Assembly: GCA_046349155.1 (NCBI GenBank)
Contig: JAXMCW010000001.1
Location: forward strand, 1,426,001-1,490,000
Length of the DNA: 64,000 nt
Reading direction: 5' to 3'
From: Alsobacter sp046349155
GTDB taxonomy: Bacteria > Pseudomonadota > Alphaproteobacteria > Rhizobiales > Beijerinckiaceae
Shown here: in pieces, positions 1 through 9,345 of the stretch
How the letters are laid out: each line of letters begins with the position of its first letter
Numbering within the stretch: the stretch's first letter is position 1
The notes under the pieces: generated by a model
Seen by the model: the letters and a program-made list of their open reading frames with translations, nothing else
Told to the model about the DNA's origin: nothing
Databases searched by the model: none
Made by a program: the position numbers and the translations under genes

Positions 1-289
1 CATAGGCGACCTCGGTGCCGCGCACCCTTGCCCGCTGCCGCTCGTCGAGCTTCACCATATCGTGGCCGCCGACCGTCACGCGGCCACCCTCGATCGTGCA
101 GCCCTCGCGGGCATAGCCCATCAGGGACAAGGCGATGGTGGTCTTGCCGGACCCGCTTTCGCCGATGAGCGCGACGATCTCGCCCGGGCCGATGTCGAAG
201 CCGACGCCCTTGATGATCTCGACCCGGCGGCCGGCGTCGGTCGTGGCGCCGATCCTGAGGTCTCGGATCTCGACGAGGTTGCCCGTCAT
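1..289 (-). CDS. ABC transporter ATP-binding protein (peptide/opine type), N-terminal part
   Basis: This is the first 96 codons of an ATPase that runs off the left edge of the window. The visible part has the Walker A motif GESGSGKTT at about residues 43-51, followed by the segment leading to the Q-loop, in the style of DppD/OppD ATPases. Its ATG overlaps the stop of the upstream permease gene by four bases (ATGA), so it belongs to the same minus-strand operon as the two permeases and the binding protein. It should power uptake of an oligopeptide-like or amine substrate at the inner membrane. The length and the C-terminal half cannot be seen. Confidence 0.9.
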   Translation of the reverse strand, partial: MTGNLVEIRDLRIGATTDAGRRVEIIKGVGFDIGPGEIVALIGESGSGKTTIALSLMGYAREGCTIEGGRVTVGGHDMVKLDERQRARVRGTEVAY

Positions 290-1128
290 GAGCTCCGGTC
301 CCTGATCTTGCGCGGCAGGTTGTCGATCAGCAGGTTGACGCTGATCGTCAGGCTGGCGATGGCCACGGAGGGGAACATCACCGCGGGCGCGCCGAAGGGC
401 AGGCCGCTGATGTTCTCGCGCACCAGCGCGCCCCAGTCCGCATTGGGCGGCTGCACGCCGAGCCCGAGGAAGGAGAGCCCGGAGAGGAGCAGGACGATGA
501 AGACGAAGCGCAGGCCAATGTCGGCGAAGACCGGTCCGATGATGTTGGGCAGGATTTCAGACCCGATGATGTAGGGCACCCTTTCTCCGCGCGCGCGGGC
601 CACGGTGATGAAGTCCATCGTGTTGACGTTGACGGCGAGCGCCCGGGCGAAACGGTAGGCGCCGGGCGTATAGATCACGGCGAGCGTCAGGATGAGGACC
701 GGGATCGAGGAGCCGACGCCGGCCACGACGACCAGACCGAAGAGCTTGCTCGGGATGGAGTTCAGCGCGTCCAGGAAGCGGCTCATCGCGGAGTCGACCC
801 AGCCCCCTGCGACCGCCGCGCTCATGCCGAGCGTGACGCCCGTGACGCAGGCCAGGAGCACGGCCGCGAGCGAGATGCCGACCGTGTAGCGCGTGCCCAG
901 CAGGATGCGGGAGAGCATGTCCCTGCCGAGATAGTCGGTCCCGAAGGGGAACTGCGCCGACATCGGCCCGAAATAGTCGTTGTCGACGATCTCGCCGATG
1001 CCGTGCGGCGCGAGCAGCGGAGCGAAGATCGCGACCAGCATCCAGAACAGGATGACGCAGAAGGCGAGCAGCCCGACGAGGTTGATCCGGAAGTGGAAGG
1101 GGAGGGGGATCGCGCCGACCATGGTCAT
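286..1128 (-). CDS. ABC transporter permease, DppC/OppC family
   Basis: The protein has 280 residues and is an inner-membrane permease of the binding-protein-dependent transport family. It has an N-terminal membrane segment (after MTMVGAIPLPFHFRINLVG), a periplasmic loop containing FGTDYLGRDMLSRIL, which is typical of DppC proteins, and a C-terminal transmembrane domain. The start ATG at 1128 overlaps the stop of the preceding permease by four bases, and its own stop overlaps the ATPase start in the same way. This translational coupling marks a single transporter operon. Family membership is clear; the transported substrate is inferred only from the neighbouring catabolic genes. Confidence 0.92.
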   Translation of the reverse strand: MTMVGAIPLPFHFRINLVGLLAFCVILFWMLVAIFAPLLAPHGIGEIVDNDYFGPMSAQFPFGTDYLGRDMLSRILLGTRYTVGISLAAVLLACVTGVTLGMSAAVAGGWVDSAMSRFLDALNSIPSKLFGLVVVAGVGSSIPVLILTLAVIYTPGAYRFARALAVNVNTMDFITVARARGERVPYIIGSEILPNIIGPVFADIGLRFVFIVLLLSGLSFLGLGVQPPNADWGALVRENISGLPFGAPAVMFPSVAIASLTISVNLLIDNLPRKIRDRSS

Positions 1129-2075
1129 CGCAGCCGCGGGTTGGACAGGATCGCCACGATGTCCGCCATCGTGATCAGGGCGAGGTAGACCACGCAGAAG
1201 ACCATCGCGCAGCTCTGGATGAGCGGCAGGTCGCGCGTGGAGACGGCGTCGACCATGAGCTTGGCGATGCCGGGATAGTTGAAGATGGTCTCCACGATGA
1301 TGACCCCGCCCAGCAGGTAGGAGAGCGACAGCGCGACGGCGTTGACGATCGGCCCCAGCGCGTTCGGCAGCGCGTGGCGCAAGACGATGCGGCTGGGCGA
1401 GGCGCCCTTCAGCCTGGCCATCTCGACATAGGGCGTTCGCAGGGTCTCGATCATCGCAGCGCGGGTCATGCGGATCATCTGCGCCGAGATGACGAAGGCC
1501 AGCGTGATCACCGGCATGGCGAAGACGCGCAGGAGATCCAAGAAGGACGTCGCCTCCCGCGCAACCGACAGGGCCGGCAGCCAGCGCAGGTGGACGGCGA
1601 AGATCAGCACGGCCGAGGTCGCCACCATGAACTCGGGCACGGAGATCACGGCGATGACGCCGAAGGTGAGCAGCCGGTCGAACAGGCTGCCGCGCAGGAT
1701 GGCGGCGCAGATGCCGAGCGTGAGCGCGATCGGCACCGCAAAGAGCGTCGTCACGCCGGCGAGCTTCAGGGAGTTGAGGAGCCGGGGGCCGATGAGCTGG
1801 GCCACCGGCATCTTGTTGGCGTAGGACACGCCGAGGTCGCCGACGGTGAGGCCCGCGAGCCACCGCACGAACCGCAGGAGGGCGGGTTCGTCGAGGTGCA
1901 TCGCCGTCCTGAGGCCCGCCACGGCCTCGGGTGTCGCGGCCTGTCCGAGCAGTACCTCGGCCACGTCGCCTGGCAGGATCGCGGTCGCGCAGAAGACCGT
2001 GAACGACACGATCACAAGCGTGAGCAAGGCGCTGAGCAGCCGACCGCCGACGAGGGACCAGACGAAGCGGTTCAT
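1125..2075 (-). CDS. ABC transporter permease, DppB/OppB family
   Basis: The protein has 316 residues and is the second inner-membrane permease of the transporter. The N-terminus (MNRFVWSLVGGRLLSALLTL) is the first membrane helix, and the rest has the usual DppB layout, including the cytoplasmic EAA-like loop around MARLKGASPSRIVLRHALPN that contacts the ATPase. It lies between the binding-protein gene and the DppC-like permease, which is the standard gene order. An intergenic hairpin sits just upstream, between it and the binding-protein gene. The length is normal for the family. Confidence 0.93.
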   Translation of the reverse strand: MNRFVWSLVGGRLLSALLTLVIVSFTVFCATAILPGDVAEVLLGQAATPEAVAGLRTAMHLDEPALLRFVRWLAGLTVGDLGVSYANKMPVAQLIGPRLLNSLKLAGVTTLFAVPIALTLGICAAILRGSLFDRLLTFGVIAVISVPEFMVATSAVLIFAVHLRWLPALSVAREATSFLDLLRVFAMPVITLAFVISAQMIRMTRAAMIETLRTPYVEMARLKGASPSRIVLRHALPNALGPIVNAVALSLSYLLGGVIIVETIFNYPGIAKLMVDAVSTRDLPLIQSCAMVFCVVYLALITMADIVAILSNPRLR

Positions 2076-2118
2076 GGCGTTGCCAGCCTGGCTCCTGGCG
2101 CCCGGGGGGACATGAGGT

Positions 2119-2141
2119 GGGGAGCGGATGCGCCGCTCCCC
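2119..2141 (-). promoter_or_regulatory. Intergenic hairpin between binding-protein and permease genes
   Basis: A perfect 9-bp inverted repeat (GGGGAGCGG / CCGCTCCCC) with a 5-nt loop lies in the 87-nt gap between the solute-binding protein stop and the dppB-like start. There is no T-run. In ABC operons such hairpins commonly stabilise the upstream binding-protein mRNA or attenuate read-through, giving more binding protein than permease. That role is inferred. Confidence 0.55.
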
Positions 2142-2162
2142 GGTGGTAGCAAGAACCGGGCC

Positions 2163-3770
2163 TCAGGCCGTCAGCCAGACATACTCGGCGAAGGCATAGC
2201 CCATCATGCCGCCGAGCGGGTTGGGCTCCAAGCCCTTCAGCTTCGACGATAGCGCGTCGACGTTGGAGATCCACACGGGAATGGCCGTTCCGGCTTCGTT
2301 GGCGATCATCGCCTGCATCTCGCCGTAGATCTGCTTGCGCTTGGCCTGGTCGAGCGAGCCGCGCGCCTCGACCAGCATGCGGTCGAACTTCTCCGACTTG
2401 TACTGGCTCTCGTTCCACGGGGCCGTGCTCGTGTAGAGCAGCGAGAACAGGATGTCCGGGGTCGGGCGCGGGTTGATGTTGCCGAAGTGGAAGGGCGCCT
2501 TCAGCCAGTAGTTGGACCAGTAGCCGTCCGAGGGCACGCGCTTGACGTCGAAATTCATGCCGATCGTGGCGCCGGCCTGCTGCAGCACGACAGCCATGTC
2601 GACGGAGGATGACGCGGCGTCGGACGCGACGAGGGGCACGGCCTGGCCGAGCAGGCCCGACTTCTGGAACAGGGCCTTGGCCTTTTCCGGATCGTAGGGC
2701 TTCGGCTTCAGCTCGCTGTTGAAGTAGGGGCTCGACGGGGGAACCGGTTGGTCGTTGGCGATCTCGGCGAGGCCGCGCAGGGCCGACTTCTGGATCTGCT
2801 CCCGGTTGAGCAGGAACTTGACGCCCTCGACAAACCCCGCCTTGTCGCCCGGAGACATGTCGAGGCGCATGTTGAGGTTGGTGTAGTTGCCCGATGTGGT
2901 CTTCGACAGCACGACGCCGGGCTGGCTTTCGACGAGCCGCTTGGATCGCGGGTTGATCGAGGCGGCGAGCTGGATGTCGCCGGAAAGCAGGGCGTTGACG
3001 CGCGCCGTGTCGTCCGGGATCGCGAAGAACTCGAAAGAGTCCAGGTGCGCGGGCTGCTTCCAGTAGTTCTTGTTCCTGACGCCGACCGAGCGCACGCCCG
3101 GCTCGAAGGTCTGGCAGACGAAGGCGCCCGTTCCGTTCGCCTTCGAGAAGTCGGTGGTTCCGTCCGCGACGATCATGAAGTGGTGCATGCCGAGGATGGT
3201 CGGCAGGTCGCCGTTGGGATCAGCCAGCGTGATCTCGACGGTGAGCGGGTCGACGGCCTTCACGTCGGTGATCTGCTTGGCGATCGAGTTCACCTTCGAG
3301 CCCACCGCGGGATCGAGGTGGCGCTTCAGCGAGTACACGACGTCGGCGGAGGACAGCGGTTTTCCGTCGTGGAACGTCACGCCCTTGCGCAGCTTGACCG
3401 TCCAGACCTTGGCGTCCTTGCTGTCGATGCTCTCGGCGAGCTCCATCTGCGGCGTGCCGCCCTTATCGAGGAAGGTGAGCCGGTTGTAGAAGGCGCAGAT
3501 GCGCACGTAGTCGGTCGAGAGCGAGGCCTTGGCGGGATCGAGCGTGTCGGCCGTCGAGGAGGACCAGCCGGCCGCCTTGAGGTTGCCGCCGGAGGTCGGC
3601 GTCTGCGCGACCGCCGCCGTGGCGCTGGCGAGCAACGAGCCGCCCGCCGTCGCGGCCATGCCGCCTGCCAGCAGCATCTGCATCAGCTCGCGTCGCGTGG
3701 CCCCGCGGCGGATGGCGTTCTCGACCATGGCATGGTCGGCCTTCGTCCAGTTGTCGATGGAATGCGTCAC
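2163..3770 (-). CDS. ABC transporter substrate-binding protein, family 5
   Basis: The protein has 535 residues and is the periplasmic binding component of the dipeptide/opine-type transporter. The start is taken as GTG at 3770 because a strong ribosome site (GAAGGAAGGGGA) precedes it; an in-frame ATG lies 45 nt further upstream. The N-terminus has a twin-arginine-like signal (ATRRELMQMLLAGGMAATAG, then cleavage near AVAQT), so Tat export is likely. The body shows SBP_bac_5 features such as KVWTVKLRKGVTFHDGKP and a C-terminal lobe. It is the promoter-proximal gene of the operon. The ligand is unknown. Confidence 0.93.
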   Translation of the reverse strand: MTHSIDNWTKADHAMVENAIRRGATRRELMQMLLAGGMAATAGGSLLASATAAVAQTPTSGGNLKAAGWSSSTADTLDPAKASLSTDYVRICAFYNRLTFLDKGGTPQMELAESIDSKDAKVWTVKLRKGVTFHDGKPLSSADVVYSLKRHLDPAVGSKVNSIAKQITDVKAVDPLTVEITLADPNGDLPTILGMHHFMIVADGTTDFSKANGTGAFVCQTFEPGVRSVGVRNKNYWKQPAHLDSFEFFAIPDDTARVNALLSGDIQLAASINPRSKRLVESQPGVVLSKTTSGNYTNLNMRLDMSPGDKAGFVEGVKFLLNREQIQKSALRGLAEIANDQPVPPSSPYFNSELKPKPYDPEKAKALFQKSGLLGQAVPLVASDAASSSVDMAVVLQQAGATIGMNFDVKRVPSDGYWSNYWLKAPFHFGNINPRPTPDILFSLLYTSTAPWNESQYKSEKFDRMLVEARGSLDQAKRKQIYGEMQAMIANEAGTAIPVWISNVDALSSKLKGLEPNPLGGMMGYAFAEYVWLTA

Positions 3771-3842
3771 GGGGTTCCCCTTCCTTCTGTCATGGACTTC
3801 GCTGCCCCGCGGCACCGGCCAGCGGGACCTCTTGCGCGGCCT

Positions 3843-4559
3843 TCAGGCCCGTTGCTCTTGCTCCACCGCGTCGGCGAGCTCCGCCATCGAGGTGAAGTGG
3901 TAGTCCGGCTCCGTAAAGCGCTCGGGCTCGATCGTGCCGCCATAACCGGGCTGAGCATGGCGGCGCTGGATCCAGCAGTTCCTCATGCCCAGCCGGCGGG
4001 AAACGCCGATGTCGTGGTACTGGCTCTGGGCGACGTGAAGGATGTCGTCCTTGCTCGCGCCCTCGCTGGCCACGAACGAGAAGACCTGCTCGAAAAAGGC
4101 GGGATCCGGCTTCTCGGTGCCGGTGTCGTCGGTGGTGAACGCGGCGTGGAAGGGGCGGCCGAGCGCATCGGCGAAGTGGTCGTAGGCCCATCTCCGGGCG
4201 TTCGTCATGGCGATCAGCCGGTAGCGCCGGGCAAGCCGCGCGAGGGCATCCCTGCTGTCTGGGAAGCCCTTCCAGGCGGCGGCGGAATCCCGCAGTCGCT
4301 CGCCCAGGCGCTGCTCGGCCGGCAGGCCGAGCTCCGGGGCGATCGCGAGATAGACGCGCAGCAAATCGTCGGGAAAGCGCAGCGCCTGCGGCGTGTAGCG
4401 TGCGTTGCGATAGAGCGTGAGCGCCGCCTCGCCGTCGACCGCGACGCCGGATTCGGCCCCGATGCCCGCCAGGCACTCCTTGATGCCGCCCTCGAAGTCG
4501 ATCAACGTCCCGACCACGTCGAAGGTCATGTACCGGAAATCGCGCAGGCTCTTGGCCAC
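3843..4559 (-). CDS. HAD-superfamily hydrolase, haloacid dehalogenase type II-like
   Basis: The protein has 238 residues and is a cytosolic hydrolase. Motif I is FDVVGTLIDF with the nucleophile Asp at about residue 14; motif II lies around IAMTNARRW; the conserved Lys and acidic motif are in TTDDTGTEKPDPAFFEQVFS. The start is GTG at 4559, preceded by an AGAGGAC ribosome site. The region is also open upstream, but no better start is visible. It sits 72 nt upstream of the binding-protein gene and is probably co-expressed with it. A second HAD type II gene lies at 7355-8023. The substrate is unknown; a dehalogenase activity should not be assumed from family alone. Confidence 0.85.
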   Translation of the reverse strand: MAKSLRDFRYMTFDVVGTLIDFEGGIKECLAGIGAESGVAVDGEAALTLYRNARYTPQALRFPDDLLRVYLAIAPELGLPAEQRLGERLRDSAAAWKGFPDSRDALARLARRYRLIAMTNARRWAYDHFADALGRPFHAAFTTDDTGTEKPDPAFFEQVFSFVASEGASKDDILHVAQSQYHDIGVSRRLGMRNCWIQRRHAQPGYGGTIEPERFTEPDYHFTSMAELADAVEQEQRA

Positions 4560-4807
4560 GTCGTGTCCTCTTCGATGCGTGCGGGTCTCCCGCGCCGTCC
4601 TCATCCTGATCGAGCGCCCGGATCCGAACGGTCCCCGATGGCGCCTGGCTCGTCGCCGGCGCGGCGGCCCGCACCGTCCGGCATGCGACGTTCGGCTCAG
4701 TGTCTCAGCATGGCGCTGCGGGAGTCGCTGAAACCGTGCGGCCCCGCAGCACAAAATTCTGAATTCGCGCGCGGGCCGGCATGAGGGCGGCGCGCGCTGC
4801 GCGTTGC

Positions 4808-6181
4808 TCACGCCATCGCGGCGCGCACGTCGGGATCCTCGAGGGTCTGGTCGAGGGTCATCCGGGTGCGCTCGAGGATGGCGTCAATGTCGGCGTCCGT
4901 GCAGCACAGAGGCGGGGCGTAGCCAAGCACTCCGTTGCCGAAGGCGCGGATCACGAGGCCGTTGTCCCAGGCGCGGTCGAAGATGCGCTTCGCCGGCTCC
5001 GCGGCCGCGGGCAGCGGCGTTTTTCTGGCCTTGTCGGTGACGAGCTCGATGGCTGCCAGCATGCCGCGCCCGCGCACGTCGCCGACCAGCGGATGGTCGG
5101 CCAGGGCGCGCAGCCCCGCCATCAGGCGGGCGCCGGCCTTGCGGCCATTCTCGAGCAGGCCCGCCTCGTAGAGGCGCAGCACCTCCAGGCCGACGGCCGC
5201 GCTGACGGGATGGGCGGAATAGGTGTAGCCGTGGCCGATCACCGAAGCACCGGCCGCGTCGGCGATCGTTGCGTAGACGTGGTCCGACATGAACAGCGCG
5301 CCCATCGGGACGTAGCCGGAGGTCAGCCCCTTGGCCGTCGTCATGAGATCGGGAACGATGTCCTCGTCGGCGCAGGCAAAGAGGGGGCCGGTGCGGCCGA
5401 AGCCGGTGATCACCTCGTCGGCGACGAAGAGGATGTCGAGTTCACGGCAGAGGTCGCGCATGGCCTTGACCCAGCCGGGCGGAGGAACGAGCACGCCTCC
5501 CGAGCCCTGGATGGGCTCGACATAGAAGGCCGCGACCCGCTCCTGACCGAGCTCTGCGACCTTGGCCCGCAGCGCCGCCGTCGAGGCCGCGATGATGGCG
5601 GCGGGGTCTGTGCCCGCGGGGTTGCGGTAGGCGTAGTGCGACGGAATTTTGTGCTGCCAGTGGAAGGGCACCCCGAAGCCCTGGTGGAAGACGGGCAGTG
5701 CGGTGAGGCCTGCGCCGACCGTCGAGGAACCGTGGTAGCCCTGCTCAACCGAGATGAACTGGTCCTTCTCGGGGCGGCCGCGGGCGATCTGGTAGTAGCG
5801 GACGAAGCGGACCGTGCTGTCCACGGCGTCCGAGCCGCCGAGCGTGAAGTAGACGTGGTTGAGGTCGCCCGGCGCGCGTTCGGCCAGTTCGGAAGCGAGC
5901 CGGATGGCCGGCTCGGATCCGAGGCCGAAATAGCCCGTCGCGTAAGGCAGCTCACGCATCTGCCGGGCCGCCGCCTCCACGATGCTGTCGACGCCGTAGC
6001 CGACGTTGACGCACCACAGGCCGGCGAAGCCGTCCACCATCGTGTGCCCGGACGAGTCGGTCACGGTGGCGCCCCTGGCCGACTTGAGCACGCGGACGCC
6101 GGCACGCTCGTGCCCGCGATAGGACGCCACGGGATGGATCAGGTGCCGGCGATCGAGCTCGACGAGCGAGTTGCTGGACAT
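4808..6181 (-). CDS. Class III aminotransferase, PLP-dependent (omega-amino acid or polyamine type)
   Basis: The protein has 457 residues and transfers an amino group from an omega-amino acid or diamine to a keto acid. The PLP site is evident: DEVITGFGR near residue 255 and the Schiff-base lysine in TTAKGLTSGY (K284). The Gly-Ser-Asp turn LGGSDAVDS is the phosphate-binding region. The ATG at 6181 is preceded by GGAG at good spacing. It lies 14 nt downstream of the GNAT gene on the same strand. With the succinate-semialdehyde dehydrogenase nearby, a role in polyamine, beta-alanine or GABA-like catabolism is likely. Confidence 0.92.
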   Translation of the reverse strand: MSSNSLVELDRRHLIHPVASYRGHERAGVRVLKSARGATVTDSSGHTMVDGFAGLWCVNVGYGVDSIVEAAARQMRELPYATGYFGLGSEPAIRLASELAERAPGDLNHVYFTLGGSDAVDSTVRFVRYYQIARGRPEKDQFISVEQGYHGSSTVGAGLTALPVFHQGFGVPFHWQHKIPSHYAYRNPAGTDPAAIIAASTAALRAKVAELGQERVAAFYVEPIQGSGGVLVPPPGWVKAMRDLCRELDILFVADEVITGFGRTGPLFACADEDIVPDLMTTAKGLTSGYVPMGALFMSDHVYATIADAAGASVIGHGYTYSAHPVSAAVGLEVLRLYEAGLLENGRKAGARLMAGLRALADHPLVGDVRGRGMLAAIELVTDKARKTPLPAAAEPAKRIFDRAWDNGLVIRAFGNGVLGYAPPLCCTDADIDAILERTRMTLDQTLEDPDVRAAMA

Positions 6182-6195
6182 GGGAGTCTCCGGTG

Positions 6196-7065
6196 TCAGC
6201 CGAGGGCCTGGCTGGCGAGCGCGTAGGTGCGGGCGGTGGACGTTGGGCTGTGCCCGGGCCCTCGGCTCATCGCCAGCCCGCCACCCACGGCGGCCAGGCC
6301 GCGCTCGGCGAGCCAGGCGCCGAGTCCGGGGTCTGGCGTGTCGACCCGAACGAAGTCGCTCGTGGAGCGGGCAAAGGCCGCGTCGAGAAGCGATCTCGCG
6401 TCGGCCTGGGAGGCGGCCACGACCGGGCCCGCCACCTCGCCGCGCCCGAAGGAGCGCAACACGACGTAGCCCGTGATCCGTCCGGCTTCGCGCAGCACGC
6501 CGATCTCTCCGGCCCGCGCGAGCGCGGCCAGCAAGGCACCGCGGTCGATGCCCGTGGCCTCGCGGTCGAGCGCCGCGACGCAGGACAGGTCGTCGCCGGC
6601 CCGCGTCCAGTCGATCTCGCGCCGGAGCGCGCCCCGCGCGGGTGTCGCGCCCTGGTGCTGCGCGATCTCGCCCACCCCGCGAAAACCGAGCTTCTCGTAG
6701 AGCGGCAGGCCCTCCCGGGTGGCGATGAGGCGCTGCTCCCGGCCCTCGCAGGCCGCGAGCGCGGCATCCATCAGCCGGCGCCCGACGCCGCGCCCGCGCA
6801 GGCCCTCGTCGACCAGCACCATGTTGATCGTGGCGGCGTCGACGCCGAAGCATGTCGCCATCGCCGTGCCCACCAGCCGCCCGTCGTCGTCGAGCGCCGC
6901 AAAGCCTTGGCTCAGGGAGAGGACGAGCGCCCAGTCCTCGCGGCGATGCGGCCAGCCGGCCTGCCGCGACAGCCCGGCCGCCTCGTCGAGGCGGCCGGGC
7001 TCGAGCGCGCCGATCCGCACGCGGGAGGAGAGGGGATCCTGGACGGCGGGGCGGCTCATCGTCAT
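6196..7065 (-). CDS. GNAT-family N-acetyltransferase with extra C-terminal domain
   Basis: The protein has 289 residues. The N-terminal half is a GNAT fold with the acetyl-CoA binding segment GLRGRGVGRRLMDAAL and the following LYEKLGFRG strand typical of the family. The C-terminal half resembles the second domain of two-domain GNAT proteins. It ends in RTYALASQALG, nearly the same as the end of the paralogue at 13893-14783, and both share a GWPHRREDW/RWPHRADDW element near the N-terminus. It is co-directional with the aminotransferase 14 nt downstream. The acetylated substrate is unknown; an amine intermediate of the locus is a reasonable guess. Confidence 0.85.
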   Translation of the reverse strand: MTMSRPAVQDPLSSRVRIGALEPGRLDEAAGLSRQAGWPHRREDWALVLSLSQGFAALDDDGRLVGTAMATCFGVDAATINMVLVDEGLRGRGVGRRLMDAALAACEGREQRLIATREGLPLYEKLGFRGVGEIAQHQGATPARGALRREIDWTRAGDDLSCVAALDREATGIDRGALLAALARAGEIGVLREAGRITGYVVLRSFGRGEVAGPVVAASQADARSLLDAAFARSTSDFVRVDTPDPGLGAWLAERGLAAVGGGLAMSRGPGHSPTSTARTYALASQALG

Positions 7066-7354
7066 GCCGAAACGGTAGCGCCTTCGAGCGAGGCGGTTTC
7101 GCTCAGTTCGGCTTGCGCGGCGGCAGCATCCGCCGATCCGTACCGCCCGCGCCGCATCTTATGCCGGGACGAAACCCGGCCTCCCGTCCGGCGAAGGCGA
7201 ATTCCCGGTCGACCGGCGCGGCCGGCTGCAACTCTCTGCCGCCGGGCTTCCGCGATTAAGCAGGATGTGCTCCGGTCGCGACGGGATTCCGGCGAAGCCT
7301 CTGTCCCGCGCGTCCTACTGTCGGAGCACCACGGACGAGCCAAGGACGCCTGTC

Positions 7355-8023
7355 ATGCCCCCCTTCCGGCCCAAGTACATCACGTTCGACTGCTACGGCA
7401 CGCTGACCAGGTTCCAGATGGCCGAGGCGGCGCGCGACATCTACGGGGCGGAGCTCGACGAGCCCCGCATGCTGGCCTTCATCAAAGCCTTCGCGGCTTA
7501 CCGGCTCGACGAGATCCTGGGAGCCTGGAAGCCCTATGCCGAGGTTATTCACAACGCCGTCGAGCGCACCTGTCGCAAGACCGGCGTCGCGTTCAGGCCC
7601 GAGGACGCGCGGTCGATCTACGAGCGCGTGCCCAGCTGGGGGCCCCACGCAGACGTGCCGGCCGGACTGGCGAGGGTCGCGAAGGAGATTCCGCTGGTGA
7701 TCCTCTCCAACGCCTCCAACGACCAGATCATGCACAATGTCGCGAAGCTGGGAGCGCCCTTCCACGCCGTCTATACGGCGCAGCAAGCCAACGCCTACAA
7801 GCCGCGCTTCCAGGCCTTCGAGTACATGTTCGACATGCTGGGCTGCAATCCGGAGGACGTGATGCACTGCTCGTCCTCGTTCCGCTACGACCTGATGTCG
7901 GCCTACGACCTGGGCATCAAGCACAAGGTCTGGGTCAATCGCGGGCACGAGCCGCCGAACCCGTTCTACGACTACGTGGAGGTCAAGGACATTTCGGGCC
8001 TCCCCGGCGTGCTGGGCCTCTGA
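7355..8023 (+). CDS. HAD-superfamily hydrolase, haloacid dehalogenase type II
   Basis: The protein has 222 residues, close to the usual size of L-2-haloacid dehalogenase-like proteins. Motif I is FDCYGTLTRF with Asp12 as nucleophile, motif II is in VILSNASNDQ, and the C-terminal motif includes MHCSSSFRYDL. The ATG at 7355 has AAGGA upstream. It is followed 10 nt later by the FAD oxidoreductase gene and is probably its operon partner. The 289-nt gap before it is the divergent promoter region shared with the GNAT gene; no clear operator is visible there. It is only distantly similar to the HAD protein at 3843-4559. Confidence 0.88.
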   Translation: MPPFRPKYITFDCYGTLTRFQMAEAARDIYGAELDEPRMLAFIKAFAAYRLDEILGAWKPYAEVIHNAVERTCRKTGVAFRPEDARSIYERVPSWGPHADVPAGLARVAKEIPLVILSNASNDQIMHNVAKLGAPFHAVYTAQQANAYKPRFQAFEYMFDMLGCNPEDVMHCSSSFRYDLMSAYDLGIKHKVWVNRGHEPPNPFYDYVEVKDISGLPGVLGL

Positions 8024-8033
8024 GGATCCGACC

Positions 8034-9314
8034 ATGCGCTACGCCTCCTACTGGCACGACACGGCTCCGGCCTTCACGGGCGCCACGGCGGGGCCCGTCG
8101 ACGGCACGTGGGACGTCGCGGTCGTGGGCGGCGGCTTCACGGGCCTGTCGGCCGCCCGCACGCTCGCGATGGGCGGCGCGAAAGTGGTCGTGCTCGAGGC
8201 GGGGACGGTGGGATCGGGCGCCTCGGGCCGCAATGGCGGCCACCTCAACAACGGGCTCGCCCATTCCTTCCTGTCGGCCAAGGCGCATCTTGGCCGGGAG
8301 CGCGCGATCGCGCTCTACCGTGCGCTCGACGACTCGGTGGACCTCATCGAGCAGATCGTGGCCGAGGAAGGCATCGCCTGCGACTTCAAGAGGGTCGGCA
8401 AGCTGAAACTTGCCTCCAAGCCGGCCCACTTCGAGGCCATCGCGCGCAACTTCGAGGCCGTGCACGGCGAGGTCGATCCCGATACCGCGCTGCTCAGCCG
8501 CGCCGACCTGCGGGACGAGGTGCGCTCCGAGGCCTTCCACGGCGCGATGCTCTCCAGGAAGAGCGCCGTGATGCACATGGGCCGCTACGCAACCGGTCTC
8601 GCGGAGGCGGCTGCGCGGCGCGGCGCGACACTGTTCGAGGGCGCACCGGTCACGACCGTCCGCAATCAGCCCGGCGGCTTCGTTCTGGAGACGCCGCGCG
8701 GCTCGCTGCGGGCCCGTGAGGTCATCCTCGCCACCGGGGCCTACACGACGAGCGCCTTCGGCTGGTTCCGACGGCGCATCGTGCCGGTGGGCAGTTTCAT
8801 CGTGGCGACGCGGCCGCTCACCGAGGCTGAGGTCGCCAGCGCGCTACCGCGCGAGCGGACCTTCGTCACGTCGATGAACATCGGCAACTACTTCCGCCTC
8901 TCTCCCGACCGCCGCCTCATCTTCGGAGGGCGGGCCCGCTTCTCCGCCGTCTCGAACCAGCAATCCGACGCGCGCAGCGGCGCCATCTTGCGCCAGAGCC
9001 TCGCCGCCCTGTTTCCGCAACTTGCGCGGGTGGAGATCGACTATTGCTGGGGCGGGCTCGTCGACATGACGAAGGATCGCTATCCGCGCGCCGGCCGCAA
9101 CGAGGAGGGCCTGTGGTACGCCATGGGCTATTCCGGCCACGGGGCGCAGATGTCGAGCTACATGGGTGCGACGCTCGCGCAGGCCATCCTGGGCGGCGAG
9201 GACCGGAACCCGGTCAAGGGACTGGCCTGGCCGGCTGTGCCCGGCCATCTCGGCCAGCCCTGGTTCCTGCCGCTGGTGGGGCTCTACTACAAGACCCTCG
9301 ACCGCTTCCGGTAG
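8034..9314 (+). CDS. FAD-dependent amine oxidoreductase, PuuB/OrdL-like (DAO family)
   Basis: The protein has 426 residues and is a DAO-fold flavoprotein. A Rossmann FAD-binding motif begins near residue 28 (VAVVGGGFTGLSAA) and is followed by the GSGASGRNGGH segment characteristic of gamma-glutamylputrescine oxidase-type enzymes. The C-terminus has the second FAD contact, YAMGYSGHG. Such enzymes oxidise an amine to an aldehyde with release of ammonia and peroxide. The two aldehyde dehydrogenases encoded next door on the other strand could take the product. It converges with gabD, with 31 nt between the stops. The exact substrate is not known. Confidence 0.9.
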   Translation: MRYASYWHDTAPAFTGATAGPVDGTWDVAVVGGGFTGLSAARTLAMGGAKVVVLEAGTVGSGASGRNGGHLNNGLAHSFLSAKAHLGRERAIALYRALDDSVDLIEQIVAEEGIACDFKRVGKLKLASKPAHFEAIARNFEAVHGEVDPDTALLSRADLRDEVRSEAFHGAMLSRKSAVMHMGRYATGLAEAAARRGATLFEGAPVTTVRNQPGGFVLETPRGSLRAREVILATGAYTTSAFGWFRRRIVPVGSFIVATRPLTEAEVASALPRERTFVTSMNIGNYFRLSPDRRLIFGGRARFSAVSNQQSDARSGAILRQSLAALFPQLARVEIDYCWGGLVDMTKDRYPRAGRNEEGLWYAMGYSGHGAQMSSYMGATLAQAILGGEDRNPVKGLAWPAVPGHLGQPWFLPLVGLYYKTLDRFR

Positions 9315-9345
9315 AGGTCGGGGGCGAGGCGAGCGCCCTGCCCAT

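Noticed and set aside
4808..6853. Extension of the aminotransferase to 681 residues
   Set aside because: The extra N-terminal part is a shadow of the GNAT gene. The ATG at 6181 has a ribosome site and gives the normal family length.
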